This document shows positions 22,620 to 33,200 of a stretch of 64,000 nt of DNA, piece after piece. The DNA is from Brachionus plicatilis (lineage: Eukaryota; Rotifera; Eurotatoria; Ploima; Brachionidae), in assembly GCA_010279815.1 (NCBI GenBank), contig QEOQ01000522.1:389673-453672 (forward strand). Reading direction: 5' to 3'. The notes under the pieces were generated by a model that did not search any database, was not told the DNA's origin, and saw only the letters and a program-made list of their open reading frames with translations. Position 1 is the first letter of the stretch. Every line of letters starts with the position of its first letter. Position numbers and translations under genes: made by a program.

Positions 22620-23345
22620 TAGGTCAATCTTGCAAAGGGCTCCGAAAAGCGCCTGACAATAGTCTGTGTGTATGGTATCTGAGACTTCAAGGCGACCAAA
22701 AAGTTCGAATCTTAATACTGATCAGAGCCATGTTGATGATCTTTGCGTCAGCATTGCCGAGTTTACAGCATGGAAGAACCCCGTGATAGTTTTAGAAGAT
22801 CTTGAATGGATTGTCAAATAAAAGGGTAAAATGATTTAAGAATTGTCATAAAAAATTGAGAACTATGGTTAGATAATTGAAAATCTAATGAATTGAGTGC
22901 AACGACTTGATATTACAGATAGCGAAAATTTCAATTAAAGTATGACACAGCTTGCTGGGAAAACCAAAGCGAAGTTGAATCAACGAATTTCTAAACTAGG
23001 GTCTAAACAGGTTGTTTTAACATCATTAAGTTCGAAAACAAGTGAGAAATCTTTGCTAAGCTATCAGTGTTAACTCAAATAAAATCGAGCATGTGTAAAG
23101 ATTCAGGCAAACAAACTCAAACAGTGTTCCTCCGATTTTTCCTTCGATTCGTCTCAAAAAGGGCGATGGCAGAAATGGTGTCTTGGTGGAAGCCAAAAAG
23201 TTGAAAAGAACTGAAGGTTATGCAGAAGTGTATACATGTCCCGACCAAACAGAGTGCGAGGGTATACTAAAGAAACAGCTGAGAGAAAGATGAGAAGTGA
23301 TCAACAAGGAGAAAGAAAGTAAGAATGAAGGGAGCATTCTCGGTG
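22620..23345 (+). pseudogene. probable LINE ORF1 remnant
   Basis: Composition is less AT-rich than its surroundings. Readable blocks in shifting frames include RNLNTDQSHVDDLCVSIAEF, then IFPSIRLKKGDGRNGVLVEA and YTCPDQTECEGILKKQLRER*. The last resembles the C-terminal block of LINE ORF1 proteins, which bind RNA (pattern: PD.T..E...KKLRE.L). Several stops and shifts, so it is dead. Confidence 0.5.
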
Positions 23346-23349
23346 GGTG

Positions 23350-23735
23350 ATCCGTAAAAATGAGTTTCGAAGAATTAAACAAATGTCAACTATTACAACA
23401 AAAAAGTAGTAATTTCATTGTTAAAAAGAAAAATAAAAAGCTGGGATGAATTTAATAATTAAAGATAATTGTGTAAATAATGATACTAAAATGGTTAGTG
23501 TTAGATCTTTTTCTAACCTGGAAAAATAAATTTCTGGGTCGCATTTGTTGAATTGCAGTTTATATAAGAAAATGATAAGCTTTCGAGAACCTTATCTCAC
23601 TGGCAATGTGAAATTTTATTTTATTTTATTTTATCAATGTGAAGTTTAATTTTATTTATAAAAATTACAGTACAAAAAGTAAAAACGCTATAATTTATTT
23701 TCTAATTGTGCAAAAATGGCTCTATAAAAAGTACA
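23350..23735. other. AT-rich spacer
   Basis: Nothing recognised. Confidence 0.5.
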
Positions 23736-23743
23736 TTATTATA

Positions 23744-23876
23744 CAAATTTTGTGCAACCGAATTCCAGGCTCTGCAAAAACTCTGCAATTTATTGCATTT
23801 TTTAATCAAATATTTTTTAATGGTGTGCATTTTACAGAAAATTGCAAGAGCCTGGAATTCGGTTGCACAAAATTTG
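23744..23876. mobile_element. TA-flanked palindromic MITE
   Basis: 133 bp with inverted ends CAAATTTTGTGCAACCGAAT and complement, TA on each side (23742-23743, 23877-23878). Short forward open frames across it come from the palindrome. Confidence 0.7.
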
Positions 23877-24049
23877 TACAATATTGTACAATATCAATAT
23901 TGATGATCTCTGTTCGATGGAAGTGACCTGGAGAGTCACTGGAGAGTCACTTTCTCTTTAAGGTGCTCTTAAAAAAGGGAACAAAACTTCAGTATCGCTC
24001 TATTTGAATAAGAAATTTTGCTTATTTTTAAATTTTCTAATTGAATATT

Positions 24050-25060
24050 AATGGTTCTATTTGGTTCTTTTTGGTTCTTTTTAGTTCTTTTTGGTTCTTT
24101 TTGGTTCTCTATGGTTCTCTATGGTTCTTTATTCTCTCTCTACCTTAGTCCTTCGGATCTTTTTCCTTTTTTTAAAAAGAACCCTTTTGGTTCTTTATAG
24201 TTTTTTATTCTCTCTCTACCTAAGTTCTTCTGTTCTTTTTCCTTTTTTTTAAAAGTTCTTTTAAAAAATAAAGAACCTGAAGGGTTCTTTTAAAAAATGG
24301 TTCTTTTTAGGTTCTTTTTGGTCCTTTTCATGGGTTTTTTTATTAATTAATCACCACAATCGAAAATTTGGTTTTTTTTTAAAAAGACGCTTTTCATCGT
24401 ATTACCCGAAACCCTAAGCCAGGGCTCCGCCCCGGACCCCGTTCACCTTTGCCATTTTACTTTCCAATAACCAAAAAGAACCAAAAAGAACCATAAAGAA
24501 CCATAAAGAACCAAAAAGAACCACAAAGAACCTGAACGGTTCTTTTTAGAAAAAGGAAAAAGAACAGAAGAACTTAGGTTGAGAGAGAATAAAGAACTAT
24601 AAAGAACCAAAAGGGTTCTTTTTAAAAAAAGGAGAAAGAACCGAAGAACAAAGTTAGAGAGAGAATAAAGAACCATAAAGAACCATAAAGAATCTGAAGG
24701 GTTCTTTTAAAAAAAAGGAAAAAGATCAGAAGAACTTAGGTAGAGAGAGAATAAAGAACTATAAAGAACCAAAAGGGTTCTTTTTAAAAAAAGGAAAAAG
24801 AACCCAAGAAAAAAGTTAGAGAGAGAATAAAGAACCATAAAGAACCATAAAGAACCTGAAGGGTTCTTTTTAAAAAAAGGAGAAAGAACCGAAGAACAAA
24901 GTTAGAGAGAGAATAAAGAACCATAAAGAACCATAAAGAACCAAAAAGAACCAAAAAGAACCAAAAAGAACCAAAAAGAACCAAAAAGAACCAAAAAGAA
25001 CCTAAAAAGAACCACAAAGAACCAAAAAGAATCATAAAAGTTTACAAAATTTTTTTTTAA
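24050..25060. repeat. 1-kb AAGAACC / GGTTCTT satellite-like array with inverted halves
   Basis: Left of 24340 the plus strand reads GGTTCTTTTT repeats; right of 24470 it reads AAAAAGAACC repeats, so the array is inverted about a centre. The right half has a higher-order unit of about 120 bp (AGAACC runs, GAAGGGTTCTTTT, AAAAAGGAGAAAGAACC, GTTAGAGAGAGAATAAAG) repeated several times. The centre holds a GC-rich stretch at 24408-24445. Long minus-strand open frames of Phe, Leu and Val are an artefact of the repeat. Confidence 0.85.
24408..24445. repeat. GC-rich motif shared with 54238-54273
   Basis: CCAGGGCTCCGCCCCGGACC at 24419 recurs as CCAGAGTTCCGCCCTGGACT at 54248, with matching flanks (CCCTAAG / CCCTTAG before, CCGTT after). 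Function unknown. Confidence 0.6.
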
Positions 25061-25169
25061 AAAAAGGAACCTGTAATATCCATTTGGTTCTTTTGTCATT
25101 GTCTATGTTTGCGCCGATCTGACAATGGCAAGTGAATATCAACATTAAATAGATATTTAAGTAAATAGA

Positions 25170-25690
25170 TATTTTCATTCAAGGTAAATCGTAATTTATC
25201 TAAAATTCTATGAATTTTAATAATGAAGTTATTAAATATCTCTTCTCTTGAATAAGAAACATGAAATATAAAAATTTTAATATTATTTTTTACCTAGAAA
25301 AGTAAAAATTTGAGAAATAAAATTTTTTAAAATTTTCATGATGATGATTTGTGATTTTCTAGAATTATAAAAACAAATAATATTCTGAAGAAAAAAATTT
25401 TTATTTGATCAAGTCATTAGTTAAATTAAATAAGTTAAAAACACTTTTTTTTTCCTTAAGTTGTGTGATTTTCTAAATAATATTGGAAAAATTAAATAAA
25501 TTTTAGATGATAACTTTTTTTCAAAAAAAATCTATTTATTTTTTAAGATTCGATCAATCGTTGATTGGATGATTTTTAATTTCTAATTTTGATAAAAATG
25601 CACAAAATCAAATGACTTGATAGTGCTTGGTTTATCAATTATAAATTTTTACTTGAATTTTTACATTAGCATGATGTATAAATAAAGTTC
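25170..25690 (-). repeat. inverted copy of the WD40-gene upstream region
   Basis: The reverse complement of 8140-8700 with divergence. It lies about 1 kb before the second WD40 gene and faces away from it. Confidence 0.6.
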
Positions 25691-25699
25691 GCTAAGCTT

Positions 25700-26640
25700 T
25701 GGTCATGGTAAAATAAAGACTTTTTTTGTAAATTTTGATTATATTTTAAATTTTTTAGTAAAACTTAAACATAATATTCGAAATAAAAGATCTTTAATTT
25801 TATTTTTTTTGAAAATAATTCGTAACAATTTTTCTGAAAAATTCTTAAACTTGAACTGCAAATGAAACATGTTTAAAATAAATAATTTGATGACAAATTC
25901 GGTATTGTTCTAAATATTTAGTTTTTCTTTAGAGAAACTTTATCTTGTCAATTGATTCTATAGAATTTGGTATTGAAAAATTTAAAAATATTTTCAATGT
26001 TTTTTGACAGTGTATAAGTTATTTAAAAAATAGGAAAATATTTTCTTTAAACTTTTTCTTTTTTTTTAAAATCCCAAAAATCACAAAATAACCAGTTTAT
26101 ATGAATTATTGAGTGTCAATAAAATTTCTACAAAAATTATTTATTTATCATATGAAAATTAAAAGAAAAAACATTATTTTGTTTGTAATATTGATTTTTC
26201 CTTAGCTAAATTTTAATGAAATTCAATTATAAAAACATACTTTTAAATTGCTGGAAAAAATTTAAAAATCAAGTAAAATTTACCATAAATAAAAGAAAGT
26301 TCGTTTCAATTAAGCTTTTTTCTACAAGTTTATTTTTGCAACATTTGATTTTAATTATTTAAAATGCAAACATATTTGTTTCATTCTTTTTAATAACTCC
26401 TAATGATCTCTTTTTTTTTGAAAAAATAATTTTTCCAATAAACATATAATCCAATTTTTTCCAATTTAATCATTTAAGCAATTAGTAAAAAATTTATAAT
26501 AATAAGTTTTTAAAAAATTCGATATTAATTTTTAATTAAATAAATAGCTCTTATTTTTTGTGGAATCAAAAAATTAACTGTAACAAATTCACTAAATCTT
26601 CATGGGACACTCTTTGAATTCATCCAAAATCATATTATAA
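25700..26640. other. AT-rich spacer upstream of WD40 gene 2
   Basis: No coding or repeat signal was recognised. Confidence 0.5.
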
Positions 26641-26731
26641 AATTCATTCAACGCATTCAAGGGTTTTTTATAATTTAATAACTTCATTATTAAAAATCAT
26701 AGAATTTTAGATAAATTACAATTTACCTAGA

Positions 26732-28048
26732 ATGAAATTATTTATTTACTTAAATATCTATTTAATGTTGATATTCACTTGTAATTGTCAACTGCTAGAG
26801 GGATATTTTAAAAGATATTATGGAAAAAATTTAGTTCAAATCAACTCGAATAATGAAATAAAATTCGCATTAAGCTGTCTACAAAGTGAAGATTGTAAAA
26901 TGGCTGTCATAAAGGAAGAAAGCAATTCATTGCATAATGAATGTTCCACAATTGATTTTAACCAAACAAATTTTGGTTTGTTGATCAAAAAAATGAACAA
27001 AAAGTCCAAAATTGATTCTGAATTTACATGTAAAATAAAAATTTAAAACAATTGATAAAATTTAATTTTTAACTTTTAAGTAGGAACAAATCTGACTGGT
27101 CATTCTGGTAATATTATTTCACTAGCGGTACTTAACAATGGTGATTTGGCAAGTGGATCATATCAGAATATTAAAATTTGGAATTTAGATAATGCATGTG
27201 AAATAATGACTCTAAATGGTCATACAGATTATGTAGGTTCACTAACAATTCTAAATAATGGTGATTTGGCAAGTGGATCAGCTGATAAGACAATTAAAAT
27301 TTGGAATATAAATGATGGAAGTGTAAAAATGACTCTCACTGGTCATTCTAATTGGGTTTGGTCCCTTACAGTACTTAAAAATGGCGATTTGGCAAGTGGA
27401 TCAGCTGATAAGACAATTAAAATTTGGAATATAAATGATGGAAGTGTAAAAATGACTCTAAATGATCATACAGATCGGGTAAATTCACTTGTAGTACTTA
27501 AAAATGGTGATTTAGCAAGTGGATCACGGGATAAGACAATTAAAATTTGGAATATAATTGATGGAAGTGTAAAAATGACTCTAAATGAACATACAGATTA
27601 TGTAAGTTCACTAACAATTCTAAATAATGGTGATTTGGCAAGTGGATCAGCTGATAAGACAATTAAAATTTGGAATATAAATGATGGAAGTGTAAAAATG
27701 ACTCTCACTGGTCATTCTAATTGGGTTTGGTCCCTTACAGTACTTAAAAATGGCGATTTGGCAAGTGGATCAGCTGATAATACAATTAAAATTTGGAATA
27801 CAAATGACGGAAGTTTAAAAAAGAATCTCGCTGGTCATTCTAATTGGGTTTTGTCTCTTACAGTACTTAAAAATGGCGATTTGGTGAGTGGATCAGCTGA
27901 TAATACAATTAAAATTTGGAATACAAATGACGGAAGTTTAAAAAAGACTCTCGCTGGTCATTTAGATGAAGTTCGGTCACTCGCAATACTTCCCAATGGT
28001 GATTTAGTAAGTGGCTCAAGAGATGAAACTATTAAAATTTGGAATTAA
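26732..28048 (+). CDS. secreted WD40-repeat protein, copy 2
   Basis: Two exons join in phase: 26732-27029 and 27081-28048 (51-bp intron, GTAAAA..TTAAG), giving 421 aa. Residues 1-20 (MKLFIYLNIYLMLIFTCNCQ) are a signal peptide. Residues 21-100 are a small domain with several Cys (SCLQSEDCKMAV), perhaps PAN/apple-like. From about 125 there are eight WD40 repeats of 41 residues with consensus ASGSADKTIKIWN, enough for an eight-bladed propeller. The repeats are nearly identical in DNA, and a multi-repeat block (HTDYV to SNWVW) occurs twice, 369 bp apart. WD40 proteins are normally intracellular, so secretion is odd; ligand binding outside the cell is a guess. AATAAA lies near 28163. The acceptor used here is AAG before TAGG; using TAG would create a stop. 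Confidence 0.85.
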
Positions 28049-28512
28049 AAAATTTTTAAGACTTTTATTTTAAAATTAATTCGAAAACTTCATTTTCAAT
28101 TTTAATTAGCTGTCAAATACTCCTTTATTTTTATCTTTTAAAACTTTTAGATGTATCTAGCTAAATAAAAATCTCATTTTTGATGAAATAAAATAAAAAT
28201 AAATAGGTATTTTTTATTTAAAGATTAAAGTAATAAAAACATGCTTTCAATTTTTTTTTCAAAGGTCATTTTTGATTATGACTAGCTCTTGTTGACCTCC
28301 CAAACTTAATCTAAAAAGTTTAAACTAAAATTTCCAGTCTCTCTTCCTCTTGATAGTCAATATTTGATTTATCTGAGAGAACTCAATTCAGCTCATCAAA
28401 ACTCGAAGATTTTCGATTGATCTGCTTTTTGGTAATTTTCTTAACAAATTAATTACTGATTCCCCTAGTTCAACTTCCATTATAATTTTCTGTCAATATA
28501 TTAAAATATTTA

Positions 28513-28619
28513 CTGTTTTGGACTTTTCAATTTTTCGTAAATTAATCGGAATTCTTGTAAACTCTAGGAAATTTTGGTAAATTCGCGTAAATTCTCGTAA
28601 AATCATCGTAACAAAACAG
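28513..28619. mobile_element. small TA-flanked MITE
   Basis: Ends CTGTTTTGG / CAAAACAG with TA on both sides. The body is of GTAAATT and TTCGTAAA steps. It sits where the two duplication copies diverge. Confidence 0.55.
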
Positions 28620-28629
28620 TAATGTAATT

Positions 28630-29060
28630 ATACTTTTTTTTCATCTGTCGAGATCGTTGCATATAATTAAATTGAATAAAATTTTATTTAAAAAGGTCAA
28701 TTACTAAAAATAATATACATAGATCATTGAATTTAGTTTTTAAGTAATCAGAATAAAAACTTATTAAAAAGGAAAAATTGAAAATGATAGAGAGTGAAGA
28801 GGAGTTAGTGCTCAACATCTTGAGCAAGCAAATACTACAGGGCTATTTCAGTTCTTGTCCCATTAACAAAATATCTAAAATTCTGCTTTCAAGCAAAATC
28901 TGAAAATATTATAAGAAAATAAAATTTTTCCTCCTGCTCAACAAAATAAATGTCTCACTTCAAAAATTAAATATTTTCATTTTCATTATTCATTATGGTT
29001 CTAGTAATAATGTTTTATCATTAATCAGAAACTTTTTTTATAACCAGAATAAGAAACCAT
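28630..29060. other. AT-rich spacer
   Basis: Nothing recognised; probably part of the LINE insertion that follows. Confidence 0.4.
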
Positions 29061-29069
29061 TTTTCTTAT

Positions 29070-29560
29070 ATTTATCAACGATCTTCCGTCAACGCTTAAT
29101 CATCTAAGATTTTACCTTTTTGCTAAAGATTCAACAATTGTTCACCATGACGGTGAAAACCTGGATGAACTTATTTTTATCTATTAATCATTTACTTAAG
29201 CCGTTTTTTAATAGAGTGTAATAAAAAAGAATAGATATTTATTGGGAAACAGCTCACTATTTGGTAATAACTAAGAAAAAAGTAGGGAACTTGAAAGAGT
29301 AAAAACAAATAAAAATTGATGAGTCCCAGTTTCAAATTGTAGACCAATTCAAGCTGCTTGGAGTCACAATAAATTTTCAAATAGATTTCAAATACAATGT
29401 CTCACAAATAAGGCTTCAGATTAATAGAAAATTAAACTCTATTAAAAGACTTTTCTTTTTACAGTCAGCTGTAAAAATTCAAGTTTTTAAATTGTTTATA
29501 ATATCTTATTTCGGCTATTGCTCGAGTTTGATCATGTTCTATTGTGGAAAAGCTAAAAAA
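29070..29560 (+). pseudogene. LINE reverse transcriptase fragment
   Basis: Plus-strand blocks FLIFINDLPSTLNHLRFYLF, AKDSTIVHHDGENLDEL (catalytic ADD decayed to AKD) and, after stops, FKLLGVTINFQIDF and the thumb region (NRKLNSIKRLFFL then YFGYCSSLIMFY). It is present only in duplication copy 2, so it inserted after the duplication or was lost from copy 1. Confidence 0.75.
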
Positions 29561-30203
29561 TATAAAATTTTACTTTTGTTTTTGAAATTAGTAATTTTTT
29601 TAAATCTTTTTATCTCAATTATTTTATTTTAATTTATTTTTGGATAGGGATTCTGTATTTTAAATTTAATTTAAAATTTTTCTTCAATAAATAAATGGCC
29701 AAATTCAAATTAGAAAAGCTAAGTATTGATTCAAAATATGAGTTAATATATATAGGCTTACACCTTCTTTAGTTTTTTGCAAATATAAATGGATAATGAT
29801 TATTTCTTTCTTTTGGAATATGTTAAAGAAGTGAGTTTGACTTTTAAAATTTTAAATAATTTCAAAAATTAATACATTTGTGTCATATCTTGGAGTAATA
29901 GAGTTGAGTAACCCCTGAACAATTAAACAATTGGGTATATCTCTTGCTTTAAGAAATTTAATAAGAGTAAGAGAAATTTTTAAAATCACAATTGACTTAA
30001 AAAATTGAAAGTCGAATCTGACTTTTACTTTGATTTTTTTTTAATCTGAAGTACACTTAAAACAAATAAATGGATAAATAAATAATAAATTATTAATAAA
30101 TTATTAGAAAAATTAACTGGGTTAAATTGAGGAAAAATAATATGATTACAAAAAAAATTTTAAAAATATCTAAACAAAATTTTATATGAACTCTCATTTT
30201 AAA

Positions 30204-33200
30204 CTATTGGTTTTTATTTTCAATATTGGCTAATTTTTTGTAGCTCTTTATTTTTAGTTTGGTCACATTTTCCAAAGTGGCGTCTAATTTTGACTCGTAT
30301 TCGGGGTCTTCGAGCAAATTGTTGCCAACATGGCGCAGCTTCATCATATAGTCCGAATTAAAATGATCAGTATAATTCATGAAACGCTTGTAGTCCGCTT
30401 GAAGTAGTCTAAAATCATTCTCCACCTTACATCTCACCTCTGTCTCTTTTTTCAATTTTTCCTCTGTATCTTTAAGCCTAAAAAATTAAAAGAAAATTTA
30501 TAAAATTAAAAAAAAATTTAAAAAAATTTAAAAAAAAATTAATTTACTTTCGCAGGATGGCTTCTATAGATGCGTCATATCTTTGACATAAATTTTTTAT
30601 TTTTTCACCCGACTCTAGTTCGCACTGGTCCCTGGTTCGTTTCATAGCTTCTTGTTCTCGAACTTTAAATTCTTCCTTGAGAGTTTGATTAGATCTAAAT
30701 AATTTTGAAGGGTTCAGAGTACCTCAGCCTTTTCCAAGGCTAGTTTGATGCATCGTTCTTTTTCAGCTCGTTCTTCCTCATAGACTTGTTTGCGGGTCTG
30801 TTCGATCATTATTTGAAGAGTGCGGCGTTTTATCTCCTCGGCATCTTCCCATTGTTTTCTCAGCGCATGCTCGCATTCTTCATTTAACTTTTTTACCAGT
30901 TCTTTCATCCGCTCTTCTTCCGAGGCATCGCGCATTTTTTCTATTCTAATCATCAATTTTTCATACTCCTATTAAGTTTTTAAATTTAAATAAATATAAA
31001 TTCACGAGATTTTCATTCAATTAATTTTAGATAAAAGGATGAATCTACTTTACAAAAAATATGCTTTTCACTAAATAAAAGATATTTATTTAATATTTAT
31101 TGTTGTAAGATTGGGTTATATCTAAAATATACACCCATCAAGATTACGAAAAAACAACACCGGGTGTAAATCACCAAAATTTTATTAAAAGAGAAATTTT
31201 TTTTTGATACATTTATTCCTAAATTTTTAAAAATTAAAAAAATTTTTTATCACCTTTAAATTTCGAATGAAAAAAAAACAATCCAAAACACCAAAATCAT
31301 TTTAATATTTAAATAAAAGATTTAATTTAATTTTTTTTTAATTAAATTGAACTTAAAACATTTAATTTTCAATTAGAATAATTAAACGACATAAAAATTA
31401 AACTAATTTATTATTTTGAAAATTATTTATATAATTGATTTCTTAATTTTATTTACTGATAAAATTGACGATTTTTTTTTTTAATTTGACTTGCATCAAA
31501 TGAAGATGCATCAAATGACTTTTAATTTAATTTTATGACAACTTATACTTTTAATTTACGAATAATACATTTTAAATTAAAATTAAATTAAATTTTAATT
31601 TCATAATAATTTGTAAAATTTCAATTTAAATTTTTCACAAATAATTAATAAAATTTCAAAATAATAAATATATTTACATCCGGTGTTGTTTATTCGCAAT
31701 TTTGATGGGTCTTTGTTTTAGAGATAACCTAAGATTGCTTAGATTAAAAAATTATAAATTTAAATTCAAGCTTTGTAATGTGTAAAACTAAGCAATGTTT
31801 CCATTAATTTGGTTTCAAAATTTTAGTGATTTTTTTAAAAATTAGAAAGATAAGTTAAAGATCCACAAGAGGTGGAGGAGTAACTTAAAAATTTTTTAAA
31901 TTCATTTATGCAACAAAATAAATTTTTTATCTTATTTTATCTTATTAGTTGGTAACTACCAACTATTAAAATTTTTTTAAATTCAACAAAATTTAATTTT
32001 CTTCAAAATTGATCTATGAAAATTTAAAAAAATATATTTTACATTTTTTTGCCAAATAAAACACAAAATTTATTGTTTTGTTAGGATATGCTTTTTTTTC
32101 ATCATTCAAGAAGTACTTTTTTATATAATTAATAATAGTAATAATAAAAATTAAAAAAATATAATTTTTTTGTTTCCAATTGATTTCTAATTAACTTAAT
32201 TAAATTGTGTGCTTGCTATGAAAAAATTTTACTTTGCAATGATTTGTCTTGCAATGAAACATTCTAATGCTCAGCAAAGACCAGTGATATTTCTTATAGC
32301 AAATAAATTTTATTATCCAAGAATTTACCTCCTTCATTGATTTCTTTTGATTCTCGAACTCTGAGCGAAAGTTTTCGTATATTTCTGTCTTAAATTGCTC
32401 GACTTCTTTTTCCAAGCGATCAACTTCATCTTTTAAGAAACTTTCATTTTCTGATTTTGAGCTATTCTTAATGCTAAGTTCCACTTTTTTCAAAGTCTTG
32501 TCGCCAATATCTTTAAAAGTAAACTTTATTTTCGTATAAAATAAAAAATATATCTTTTGAAAAAATAATTTATAATAAATTAAAAAAACTCATCTTTTTT
32601 TTAATAATAAATTAGAGAGAAAAATAATTAAAAAATTAAATTTTTTAATTAAACTTAGTTAATAAAAAATAAAAAAAAATCTAACAATATAAATAAAATT
32701 TTTTATTTATTAATTAAAATATAGTTGTGAATAAGAAGAGGAAAGAAAAACAAACGTATGATTAAGCTGCTGTTTTTCACCATCAGAAATTTATTTCGTT
32801 AAAAAAATTCTGATTTTTAAAAAATTTTAATTAAAAATGTTTGAGTTTAGAGTGGCATAGAATATTTGAGATTTTTAAAAAGAATAATTATCAAACATAT
32901 CCAACTTAAAATTTTCATCATATGAAATATGTTATGAAAATGATATAATCTAAGAAAAATAATAAAAAAAAATCATTTAAAAAGAGCTTAAAAATAGCGA
33001 AAAAAAATTGAATCTTTAGGTAAAATAATTTATTTTTTAGGAACGAATTTTTAAAAAAAATATTTCTAGAACAAATCAAACTAAAAATTTTTTTTTAAGA
33101 AAATTCATTTCAATTTTATCATTAATTTCAAAAGGAATAATTAAAATGATTAAAATAATGTTTGAATCATTCAAACATTTTTTTTTTAATTTTAATTTTT

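Larger units (their letters stand above)
26665..32010. repeat. segmental duplication, copy 2
   Basis: Longer and more complete partner of 8641-12000. It adds a TA-flanked MITE and a LINE fragment between the two genes, and keeps all coiled-coil exons and an intronic MITE. Confidence 0.8.

Noticed and set aside
23639..23926. 95- and 65-codon frames, plus strand
   Set aside because: They span a palindromic MITE.
24443..25099. Overlapping Phe/Leu/Val frames, minus strand
   Set aside because: Direct translation of the AAGAACC tandem repeat; looks like a membrane protein only by repeat content.
30676..30722. Frameshift in the coiled-coil gene
   Set aside because: A 47-bp GT..AG intron with acceptor CTCAAG restores the frame; the earlier TTTAG is not needed.
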